Source of the DNA: Neonectria sp. B-13
Lineage: Eukaryota; Ascomycota; Sordariomycetes; Hypocreales; Nectriaceae
Length of the DNA stretch: 64,000 nucleotides
Assembly (NCBI GenBank): GCA_002682825.1
Contig: NOKP01000001.1
Location: 3,599,296 to 3,663,295, forward strand
Direction of reading: 5' to 3'
This document shows, piece by piece, positions 20,544-30,275 of the stretch. The notes under the pieces are model-generated. The model saw only the letters and a program-made list of their open reading frames with translations, was not told where the DNA came from and ran no database searches. Every line of letters starts with the position of its first letter. Position 1 is the first letter of the stretch. Position numbers and translations under genes: made by a program.

Positions 20544-21569
20544 GATGTCTTCGTACCGGCGCGGACGTGCACCGCACCGTTTGGAAATGCAGGGTTTATA
20601 AAAAGGGCGAAGGGAGGGTTCTGTATTCGTGGCGGAAGAGTTTTGGCGGACGGCGGACGGCTTGCGTTTGTACGGAGGTATGTTGGGTTGCTCGTCCTCG
20701 AGGCGGGCGCGGGCAGAAGCACTTTTTGGAGGAGCTGGTGCAGGACACGCGCTACGCCTGATTAGGCACGCAAGGTGCAGAACTCCAGGCGAAGGGCACG
20801 CGATGATTCGGAGTTTCATGGCAGATCATGAAATGGCGGGCCGTCGCCGCCGGCCGTCTTTGGTGTCTCTTTACGTGTACGCTTGTATAGTCTCCCTATT
20901 CGAAGTAGTTGCGGATTTTGCAGGAATTACAAGCTGGTTCTGGCAGAACACATTGTTTTACTTTGGCTGCTCTTCAGCATCGACGAAAAACAACGGCCAA
21001 CCTTTTTGGCTCGAGGTTTTGCACCCTTCCCTCTCCGACACTTGCAACACTTCGCACACCCAAGAGGCACTCCGTAGACATTGATAGGGCTACAAGTACA
21101 AATTTACGAGTACTATATAGATTGACTCAACAAAGTTGAAACTGCTTTTGAGAACGGGTTCCTTGAAAATAAGCTACCCTAGAGACAAATTTGTCGGTGA
21201 AGTGGAACTAGCGAGGTTCAGTTGACAGACAGGCGTGAACAAACAGCGACGACGTCAAGAGCAGGCGGTGAGCGGGAACAAGATTGAAACAGAGCCGCAC
21301 AACAGAAGCCCGCCGCAACTGAGGGAAGCAGCACTAAGACAGCATGAACATTCAGACCACAACTTCCACGCAGTTTAAGATCACAAGAATGCTACGCAGG
21401 GCCAGGCTGTACCGCAAGCAATACGCATGAGCGCGGAGAGAGCGGGGCAACGAGGTCGTATCTTCACCCACACAATAATTGAAGGTCCTGCAGTCGTGAG
21501 AAAAAGAACATCTTCTTCACCACCCAGGCAAGCCTGAGATAGCAATGAAAAGTTGAGCTCAGCGAAGTT
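20544..21569. other. Intergenic region between LSM8 and U2 snRNA
   Basis: It contains the LSM8 promoter (next to 20543) and, at the right, the sequence downstream of U2 on the minus strand. Short open frames show no domain. No further RNA gene is recognised. Confidence 0.5.
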
Positions 21570-21753
21570 CGCGTCACCTGGAGGCAGTGTAATACCAGGG
21601 ACACAGTGGGTGGAATCATGTGCAAGCACAGAGGAAACCTCCCGAGAACCAAAAATAGGAATAATCAATGTTGGTCTCCTTAGAGACCTTTCAGAGATTA
21701 AACTGAAAAGAACAGATACTACACTTGATCTAAGCCAAAAGGCAAAGAGAGCT
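21570..21753 (-). ncRNA. U2 spliceosomal snRNA
   Basis: The minus strand reads the near-invariant U2 5' part: CTCTTTGCCTTTTGGCTTAG, then ATCAAGTGTAGTATCTGTTC, which contains the branch-site-pairing GUAGUA (plus-strand 21717-21722). Stem-loop II follows and then the Sm site AUUUUUGG (plus-strand 21649-21656). The 3' stem-loop IV is visible as CCTGG-loop-CCAGG near 21577-21599, with the conserved GGTATTACACTGCCTCC loop. Both ends are estimated: the 5' end by alignment to known U2 starts, the 3' end just after stem IV. U2 pairs with intron branch sites, matching the CTAAC/CTGAC elements used throughout this window. Confidence 0.95.
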
Positions 21754-22373
21754 AAGGAGAAAGGAAAGAAAAATAGAAGAGCGGCGAGTGAGCGAGAAAT
21801 TTATACTTGAATATGCGGGCGGTGAATGAGGGCTGGCGGCAGAATTTGCGTGGTGGGGGACGAGCGCTTGGCCTGAGGTTGACTTACATCTCAGGTTGAC
21901 CCAAGGCACGAACTTGGTGGGACTCCATCGTTTGCATTAAGACCATGGGTGCCTGGATACTACTAGCTTAGGAGGTTCATTGGTAATTATGCACGGAACA
22001 TGGATCGTTGAATGGGCTCATGACCGAGCTAATTGATGTCTGACTGGTTCCCGCGTACCTCCCGCGTACCAGCGGGTGGAATAAGCAGACCGACAAGCTT
22101 GAAGCTTTCAGCCAAGTTTCCCTGATTTGACTCCTATGGATATTATCTGTTCGTATGCTGATCCGTTTCCTGGAAATTTTGCCGTGACTGCGCACCAGCT
22201 TAATGTACGCTACCTTACTCCGTATTTACGGTAGTAGGCAGCACTCGGTAGACCACTGGTGGGTTCCTTTGCTGTCGCCTTCAGCCTCAAGGCACCACCA
22301 CTGACTGTATGACCACACAGCATTTCACTATGCAACCATTCTCACTATCGCCCCTTCATCGCCGTCGCCATGA
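21754..22373. other. Intergenic region, U2 promoter side
   Basis: It holds the U2 upstream region at its left end and the 3' flank of the HeLo-like gene at its right end. A directly repeated CCCGCGTACC occurs twice near 22050-22075. No gene is seen. Confidence 0.5.
21799..21805 (-). promoter_or_regulatory. TATA-like element upstream of U2 snRNA
   Basis: On the minus strand TATAAAT lies about 46-52 bases upstream of the estimated U2 5' end. The position is a little far for a standard TATA box but plausible if the RNA start is a few bases upstream of the estimate. Confidence 0.45.
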
Positions 22374-24267
22374 TCAAATCACCAACTCGTTTAACCGCTC
22401 AAGGATCACCTCATAGTAACGTACGCCGAGATGGATACCGTCTGGATCAGCCGCTGCCTGTTGTGCGGCGTCACCGCCAAAGTCTTCGTTGTCCTCGTCT
22501 AGGCAAGTCAGGCAGGAGAGCACGACCCGTGAATACCTCTCGCCCATGGCCTGCGGGAGCCGATCCCGAGCAAGCTGCTCCATGAATTCCTTGGCCTCGA
22601 AACCCATGGCACCGGAACCATTATTCCGGCGTCGAGCATCACTGCCTGACTGTGTCAACCTTGTCGCGAGGTCAAGAATGGGTCCGCTGGGGCTGGGTGC
22701 GTCAGAAGGGTAGTCGACAAAGGACTCCCAAAGGCCAATTTCGAGCAGGCAAACACCGAGACTATAAATGTCGTGCTGCATGCGGTACATGTCCTCCGGG
22801 TTCTCTCCCTGGCGGCTTGGATGTCGGTAGATGTTCTCGTACCAGGAATTGTCGCCCTGAAGGCTTGTGACGCCATCAGCGGAGCGAAACCGATCAAACC
22901 CGACGAGGAAGGTCGCACTACGAGAGGACTCGAGATCTTCTAGGAAAAGGATAGACTCGGGGCTAATGCTCTTGTGGACGAATTTGAAGGTGTGAACATA
23001 ACTGATAGACTTGGCTAGCTCCTGCGCGATACGAACACGACGAGTGACGGATAGAGCAGCCCCTCTGTCTCCAGGGTACAGGATGAGGACCTGACGCAAG
23101 CTCTGGGGTACCTCCATGCCGTCCGGGATCCGAAAGAAGAGGTCAAAGGAGAGGATACGGGAAGGCTGGCGGGGATCGGTTCTTCGCATGGCGCCCTTGC
23201 AGCTGAGGAGGCCAAACGTCATGGGATCGGCACGGGAGAGCCTCTGCGCCAGGTCGCGAACGTCGTTTGTCATGGCATCGGTGTTTCCAGACTTGCACCT
23301 CAAGGAGTCGACGATGAACCAGCGATCGCTGGAGCCGCGGCGGCGGGCCGCCTTAGCCTTTGAGTAAGGTATGGGTGTGAAATCGAAGGCCGTCGAAGGG
23401 AGAAATATGGACTGGTGACGGCCATCAGGACGGATGGCAGTCCTGATGTCGTTGGCCAAGGAGAGTGGAGAGGTTTGCTGCAGTCTCGTGGTCAGTGCGA
23501 AGTTTGGTCGAGGCTGGTGAGGTTGCGGCCGTGGTGAATGACTCCCGGACCCGAACGGCGATGGAGGGGGAACAGGCGAAACAGGCCGTGGTGATGACCC
23601 AGGTCTGTCCAAGAATTGTTGGCCTGGTGGGGGAATGGGCGACACAGGCCGTGGTGGTGGCCCCGGTCTAGCCAAGAACTGCTGGCTTCGTGATTGATCT
23701 TGCACCATGGCTTTGCGCAGCTGGCTGTCGATGACGGGACTCGCTATGCACATGATGAGGTACCACGAGGGATCGAAGCGTCGCTGCCATTCCTCCAGGT
23801 CCCGGATCACGCTGTCCAGGGCGTCCTTGACGAAGGCATACTTGCCTCTCCGAACTCCCCTGGAGAAACCAAAGAAGCCGGGCCTGACGTCACCGCCATT
23901 CTTCTTCTTTGCTACTAAGATACCCTCGAGGCTGGTGTTTGCGGACGAGAGCTTGGTTGCGAGGACGCTGAGGGCACTGTCCAGGACGCGGCGATGCTCG
24001 GCGTCAAGGACGGGACCCAGAGGTTGAATGAAGTCGACCTGGATCCGCGTGCGAGTCCAGCAGTTCTCGACTATGGTGATGCGCTCCGACACTTCCTCGT
24101 TTGCGGCCTTGTAGTTGTCGCACGTTTCTACTATGAACGCTATGAGCCTGAGTTGATATTAGCATCGACGATGATAGTGGTGGGGGCGGGGCCAGAAGTC
24201 GAGGAGAGGAGAGGAGTACCTACTTGGCGCAAAGCTCAACGGTCGATATGATGTTGCCCACGTCCAT
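22374..24267 (-). CDS. HeLo-like helical-bundle protein with C-terminal pseudokinase (MLKL-like architecture)
   Basis: Two exons (24224-24267 and 22374-24147; 76-nt intron), 605 residues starting MDVGNIISTVELCAK. Residues 1 to about 155 form an amphipathic helical region with the look of the HeLo/HeLo-like cell-death domains of fungi. A Pro-rich linker (about 165-230) contains two copies of a 21-residue unit (QQFLARPGPPPRPVSPIPPP type). From about 270 a kinase-like fold follows, but there is no glycine loop, HRD is replaced by VHKSISPES (about 405-413), and DFG by GFD (431-433), while the YRHP and DIYSLG positions of a kinase C-lobe are kept. It is thus a pseudokinase. The order helical bundle then pseudokinase is that of the animal necroptosis executor MLKL. 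Related proteins are frequent in filamentous ascomycetes; their role is mostly inferred. Divergent from the active kinase next door. Confidence 0.8.
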
Positions 24268-24768
24268 CTTCTGAAGCAATCACAGCTACTCGAGAGAATG
24301 GTTGATGAATGGGATGAGTCGAATCGATCTCGAGTGAGGCAGCCTGACACATACATACTGGGAAGGGATTGCGAACTACATGCTGGAAGCGCCTTGCCGC
24401 CGCCCTGCATGGCGCCGCCTAGCCGGATGGAGCTGGACACTTGGTGGGGAGACGGCGGCCTCACAGGCAATAGTCAATACTTCACAGCCCTGTGCGGCTG
24501 AGCGCCGTGCCAAAACCTGATTTGACTGAGGTGCAGGCGCTGCGACAGACCTGGATGATGGCTCAGTTCGTTCCCTCCATCTTCCCTTTCTTCGCCTCGT
24601 CCAGAATTAACTTGTCCGGGCTCTGCGGTGTGTTTCTTGTCAGTGTCGTTGTCGGCGTCTTTTGCTTGTGCTGTACGATGCAAGCGACAAAGACATGTAC
24701 GTTCTCACCTTCAGGATCCACATGAGAGCGCATGTAGCCTGCTGGCACCTAGCATCACACCCGCTTGC
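24268..24768. promoter_or_regulatory. Shared divergent promoter of pseudokinase and kinase genes
   Basis: These 501 bp separate the start codons of the HeLo-like/pseudokinase gene (minus) and the kinase gene (plus). Both promoters must lie here, so co-regulation is plausible. No TATA box or clear symmetric site was picked out. Confidence 0.6.
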
Positions 24769-27700
24769 ATGAGACCAACGGCGCTCATGATGAGCCCGCA
24801 AGGCCAGGATCATGGCCAACAGCCTCAACATCAGCTTTCGAACCAGCATCACCGAGTCCCGGATCTAGTCCGCGACTCTCAACTGAACACCCGCTTTCTC
24901 CCCGGTGGCGTGACCCAGCATACCGTCCATGTGACGTCTAACCACTCCAGCCGAAGGCGGAGGATCCGCGTCGAGGAGACCTGGCACCGAGAGCGAGAGC
25001 TTGGAAATGGCACCTTTGGCCGTGTATGGCTCCAGAGATGCGCCTCGGGACCTGCGACTGGGAGTCTCCGAGCCGTTAAGGAGATGCAAAAGGATCCAGC
25101 GCTGCCCGTGGATTACACGAGAGAGCTGGAGGCTATGGCCAAGTTTTCTCACGAGAAAGTGCGGTGTTCCGATGATCAAGGGCTCATAACTTGTGGAAGC
25201 TTTGCTGACTCCCTCCTCTCAAGTACGTTCACTGTTTCGTCAAATGTCACGGCTGGTACATGTCCGAGAATATGGTCTTTATCGCTATGGAGCACCTCGA
25301 GCACGGCGACTTGCAAAAGTACCTAAATCAGCCCTTCCCCGAGAGCCAGGCCAAAGAGATTGCCTCGCAACTTGCAGAAGGTCTTATGTATCTGCACGAC
25401 AATGGCTTCGCTCACCGGGACCTTAAGCCAGCGGTGCGTAACACTATGATACTCTGAACGATACTGTTCTAAGTTGAAAAACTAACATGATCGGCTCTCG
25501 CTGCTATAGAACATTCTTGTCCATCGGCCTGGACCTAATTGGTGGGTAAAGATTGGCGACTTCGGCATCTCCAAGCGTGCAGAGCAAGAGAATACAGCCT
25601 TGCGGACTTTGATCGGGACGGAGGGTTACTTGGCTCCAGAGATAATCGGCTTCGTTTTCAATCAGGACTCGTCATCGTCCGACCCATTTTCGTACACCTT
25701 CGCCGTTGACATGTGGGCACTGGGCGAGCTCACGTTCCGCCTAATCGCCCAGCGTCCCGCCTTTCCTAACCGACAAGACCTATTCAACTGCGTTGTCCGA
25801 GGGTACCCGTTTCCAATGCCAGCCCTGCAAGCTAAGGACGCGAGCGAAAACTGCTGTGACTTCATAATGAAGTCTATGATAGCCGACCCGGAAAAACGTC
25901 TGACAGCACATGAGGCCACTGCCCATATCTGGATACAGACGTCAAGACCATCATCGCGAGCTAGCTCTACGTCGTCAAGATTGTGAGTGATGAAGAGATG
26001 CCAACCATGGTCACATCAGCCGTCTGATAGAAACGAAACTAACAGCTGCGCTTCAAATCTAGGATGTCTGAGGTGCTGACCATTAGTTCCAACCCGTCAG
26101 TTCAAAATGCGCACTTGGCCGGTACACCGTCAACCTCGCAGTTGATAAGCCCGTTCGAGGACACGGCTCAATGGAGCACTGGTATTCAGGAACCTCAACA
26201 CCAGCTGTCGACGAGTCCGTTCGAGAACACGGCACAATGGAGCACTGGATTCCTGGAACCTCAACAAGCTCAAGCTGCCCAGCAGAGGTTAAGCACTAGT
26301 ACTTATATACAGCCACAGGACGCAGATAGAGTCAACTTAAGTTCACAGGAACTGCCCAATAGTCAGCGTTGGAGTGGCCCTCCCACCCCTTCACTGACGC
26401 CTCAGCCACCTCAGCCTACCCAGTCTCCAGGGTTTCCAGAAACAGCACAACCAACCCTGGTCTCACAGGTCCCGGCCATCCAGCAGCTGAAAACTTTGAC
26501 ACCTGGCTTAATCCAGAGTTCTTCTCAGCAGTTCCCGCATGTTGCCGACTCCTCAACTTCGACTGAGGCGCCAGCGACTGAGTATCAACCTCTATTTCAC
26601 GATGGGCAAGCGGATTCCAGGACAGAAGTACCTGTGAACGATACGCAATCTTTAAGTATAACTGATGCTGGGTACTCCACTCACTCTGGCTCGATAGTAT
26701 ACGCCGAAGATGACGTTGATAAAAGTGCTGAAGAGGCTTTGCCGTGGGCTCGCCCGATTAGCATGCCACCGGAGTATTACCCGTATAAACCCCGACGAGA
26801 GGAGAGTTACTCATTGTCCAACTTGGCGGAGGCAACAATGAGAGCGAAAGCGCAAGTGGAAGCAGCGCAGTTGGAAGTAGAGGAAGTGAAGAAGCAAGAG
26901 GCAGAGGCTGAAGTTAAAGCGAGGTTATTGAAACATAAGGAGGAGAAGGAGGAGTATGACAGGTGGTTGAATCGTAAAAAGATGCAACGACGAAAGCTGT
27001 CTCGCGAGCTGTCTAAACTGCAGAGCGAGTATGAAGCTCATAAGTCGAAATATGAACAACGGAGGCTCCAGGAGGACAACGTGGAGAGGGATGAACACTA
27101 CAGAGCTGCAGGACACAATATGCCTCCACTTCAGAACACTTTTGAAGCTCAACAACGGAAGCATGAGCAATGGAAGCTCGCGGAGGGGAAGGGATACGAG
27201 GTTTTCAGCACTGAAAGCGAGGAACAGCAACGAAACCGACCAACGGAAACTGACAAATTCGACGCCTTCGAGTCTTCTCGAACTGACATTGATGCCCCAA
27301 GCGCCGCCATACATGCTTCTGGCAGCAAAGAGTACTCACTTCACTCCACCCGTTATCGGATAGGGACTCAGACACAAAGTTCACTGCCCGAGTCAGGGAA
27401 ACAATCGAGCATGTTCGACACCTACTCGCCATATGAGATCGACGTCAATACTGAGCGCGAGATGTTCGTCAACGATGTGCCCAACCTCCGCGAGTCGCAC
27501 AGTTCCACCATCAGCACCTACAAGCCCCCTCCTGCCAGACTCATTCCGCCGTCTACGCCCTTCGATGGCGAGTCAACCGAAATCGCAGGGACCGCCCGAC
27601 GGGTTCGGAGCCTCTCGAACTCCTCACAACCGCCCAACTCACCCTTGAAGAGTTCACCCCCATTCACGACGCCTGCGGCTCGTTTGTCACCGGACTTTAC

Positions 27701-28055
27701 GCAGAAGTCAACAGGGCCATCAGCCATCAGCCGGCCACCGAAACCCACGAACAAGGAGGTCACCACGGGAATCGCTCGGTTGGACAAGCTCGACCTCACA
27801 TGGCGCAGCCATATCGGACAGGATCTCCTCAACAAAGGGCTGGACGCCGGCGTGGTGTGGCAGAACTATGAGTTCATCGCAGATTTCTTGGAAGAGAGGC
27901 AGCAGATGATGCCATTCCTGGAGACTCCAGCGCCACCTCCATCACCTGCCGTTGAAATGGTATCGCACTTCGGCGTGAAGGATTTACGTGAACAACCACA
28001 GAGAGATCGAGACAGTGGGTTCCGAGGTTGGTTGAAGAAGAAATTCGTACCATAG
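24769..28055 (+). CDS. Protein kinase with long disordered/coiled-coil tail, next to the HeLo-like pseudokinase
   Basis: Four exons (24769-25158, 25224-25433, 25510-25982, 26063-28055), 1021 residues. Introns of 65, 76 and 80 nt carry CTGAC or CTAAC branch sites. The kinase domain (about 73-345) has all catalytic marks: GNGTFGRV (79-86), Lys104 in AVKEM, HRDLKPANIL with Asp196, DFG (217-219) and APE (242-244); two of these are completed only by splicing. The tail has a 22-residue tandem duplication (PFEDTAQWSTG / PFENTAQWSTG), a Pro/Ser/Gln-rich stretch, a charged coiled coil (about 610-760) with internally similar blocks (SEYEAHKSKYEQRRL, TFEAQQRKHEQWKL), and a basic aromatic end GFRGWLKKKFVP that could touch membranes. 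The exact subfamily is not recognised. Met7 or Met8 are alternative starts. Confidence 0.85.
26151..26270 (+). repeat. 66-nt in-frame tandem duplication in the kinase tail
   Basis: Two adjacent copies with period 66 bases (22 codons); the CCGTTCGAG core starts at 26151 and 26217. Copies differ by a handful of bases, so the duplication is not very recent. Confidence 0.8.
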
Positions 28056-28435
28056 GTCATGCGAACACATGCTGGTTAATTTAATGTTAGTTATAATTTG
28101 TTGCGTGTGCCATTATGCCAAACGTTGAAATATACCCTACGGCTTTGTTTCGTGGCGTGCGAGCATGGACGTTAGAGCATCATCGCGCATTGTCTGGCTC
28201 TTGAGCAATTTGATTCTTAAAGACTATCAAGTCCTGAGCTGAAAAACTGCGTCTCTTCGGGCGTCTTCCCGGCATCCAAACGCCATATCCTGGGTGCGCC
28301 GTCCCTATGCCATGATGGGCCCTCGGGCCAGAGCCATGCGAAAATTCCGGTTCCATCTTCATACACATTGACAAAGAAATTCGGACCCCAACGCCTCTCG
28401 TCTCATACTAGTACAGAGTCTCTTTGGCCCCTGGT
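28056..28435. other. Convergent 3' spacer
   Basis: 380 bp between the kinase (plus) and the cyclin gene (minus). It should contain both 3' ends; nothing else is seen. Confidence 0.6.
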
Positions 28436-29877
28436 TTAGTTCTCAATGAGTTCACCCTCATCCTCCGACAGCCGTGCCCGCTTCTCTGCGCGGCCATCCT
28501 CTGCCTCCCCGTCTTCCATTTCTCTTCGTTTCAGGGGCGATTTGGGTGCGTAATCCATCTCGTCCGATTTCGCCTGTGAGCCGCCTTGGTCTCGGACCTC
28601 GCTCTCCTTCCTGTTGCCGTTCATCTTGGCACTTAGACCCGGACTGCGACTACCACGGTCAAGCTCCATAGGCGTTCCGTTGGTCGAAGACTGAGTGTCC
28701 GGTTGACTCAGTAGGGTATCTCCTCGCCTTCTGGTGTTCTCGAGATGAAAGGCTGGTGATGGCAGCGACGGATTCTGCTTTCTAAGCGGGTTCTCCGTGT
28801 AAAACTGTCGCATCACCTCGATGGCCATTGTGCATCGATCCTCGTCTCCCCTCAAATGCTTCCACCACGGCTCTCCATTAATGTCGTCGATTTGCTGGTT
28901 TGTGTGCGCGCTGGCAAAGAAGATGGCGCTAATGGCAACATCCTTGGCCTCGATCAGAAGCGGTATGGACGTCAGGCAGGCATCGTTGCAGAATGCCCAC
29001 GCGTTGTGTCGCAGGTTCTTGTTGTGTATGATCTTGAGCCTGTCGAGCAACTTGTAGAGGTGACGGTAGGGGTTGTCGATCATGAGGTCGAACGTCAGCT
29101 GTTCCAGCATGACCTCCTCGTATGTTAATATGCTATCTCTCCATCGCCAGTATTCCTTGCTTTGTTCGTCGATGATGAGTTTGGCGTTCTTCTGCGCAAC
29201 CTTGGCGACCGCAATGATGATGTCCTTCGTTTTTCGGCAGTTCTCTTCCGTCTTGTTGGCCAAGAAGAGGGCTGTGGCGGCAATGTTCTGATAGGAGGCA
29301 ATGTTAGCGACTGGCCACGCAGGAAGCCTCTCAGCCCCACCGAATCATGAATTTGATCCCGACCTGGGCCGAGAGTGAAACTGGGACATCGACTTAGAGT
29401 GAGACTTACATAGTGATGAATGCCCCCCTTATCCTGTACCATGCTCGAGCGCATGTAGAACCGGTGAAAGAAAACGGCCGCGACCCAGAGGGTGATCTGG
29501 GGCAGGTCCAGCATGACGCCGCTCTGGTAGATGAAGTTGACGCCCTTCGCCTTGCGCATTCTGTCCTCGGCCGGGGTGAGCCCATCGACTATGGAGGGCG
29601 AGCTGCGCACCTCGTCCGACGTAAACGACCATTGATTGGGACCAGGCGACGGGGTTTGCGCGCCGGACTGCGCCGGAGACGTCTGGTTGGGGCGCACCAG
29701 CGGGCGCGGAGGCGACGTGCGGGTCGAGTGCTGCGGAGGAGTCGGGACGGCGGGGGGGATGGCGTCGCGGCGTCGAGGAGACCGGGAGCGGGATTCGCGA
29801 TCTGGTCGGGCGGCTCCAGGTACAGCTGGAGGTTGGTAGCCTTCCCTAGGAGGGCGGTAGCGGTCGATGCTCGCCAT
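28436..29877 (-). CDS. P-TEFb-type cyclin (Pch1 / cyclin T-K family)
   Basis: Two exons (29410-29877 and 28436-29287; 122-nt intron with a CTAAC branch), 439 residues from MASIDRYRPPREG. The N-terminus is Arg/Ser/Pro-rich. The first cyclin box begins near residue 108 with KAKGVNFIYQSGVMLDLPQI and ITLWVAAVFFHRFYMR, and across the splice site continues NIAATALFLANKTEEN, the Lys-Glu pair typical of cyclin-CDK contact. A second cyclin fold follows (LEQLTFDLMIDNPYRHLYKL). The acidic, Lys-rich tail after about 350 is low-complexity. The family partners CDK9-type kinases (Cdk9/Pch1 in fission yeast, Bur1-Bur2 in budding yeast) that phosphorylate RNA polymerase II and Spt5 during elongation. A cyclin K/L assignment is the main alternative. 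Confidence 0.85.
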
Positions 29878-30275
29878 GGCCGGCAGTACTATGATGTCGG
29901 GTTGGCGATGGTGGGGAGAAGGCGACGGCACCAGATCATGGAGAAGGAGGAAAGGTTGCGTGAAAGAGTCGAGTTGGCTGATGTCAAGATGATGAAAGCC
30001 TGGGCCTGGGAAAGCCGTGGTTTAAGTCGGCGGCGAGGTTGGAAGCAGGGGCCAAGCAAACTTGTTATCTAATCGCAAAGGGTGGCATCACATGACCCAG
30101 CCACCCGGAAAGTGGGTGCGCCCAGCGCCCAAACGTTCTATTCAACTCCGTTGTGCACTGGTTGTGTCGTTGTTTTTGTTCTTCCCCGCCAATCCTATTC
30201 AACACCAAGAAGCCGTGTGATCCAGGGTATCTCAAAGTAATGCAAATTAGTCTCACACAGACATATCCCAGCTCC
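29878..30275. other. Intergenic region
   Basis: About 400 bp holding the promoter of the cyclin gene (left) and the 3' end of PRP4 (right), both on the minus strand. No gene is seen. Confidence 0.6.

Noticed and set aside
24628..24768. Upstream extension of the kinase frame
   Set aside because: It starts without an ATG and is Cys/Arg/Ser-rich; 24769 is the first good ATG before the compact kinase N-terminus.
26063..28055. RHIM-like or HET-s-like amyloid motif in the kinase tail or the HeLo protein
   Set aside because: I looked for a short hydrophobic V/I-Q-x-G-type motif or the HET-s 21-residue repeat and found no convincing match.
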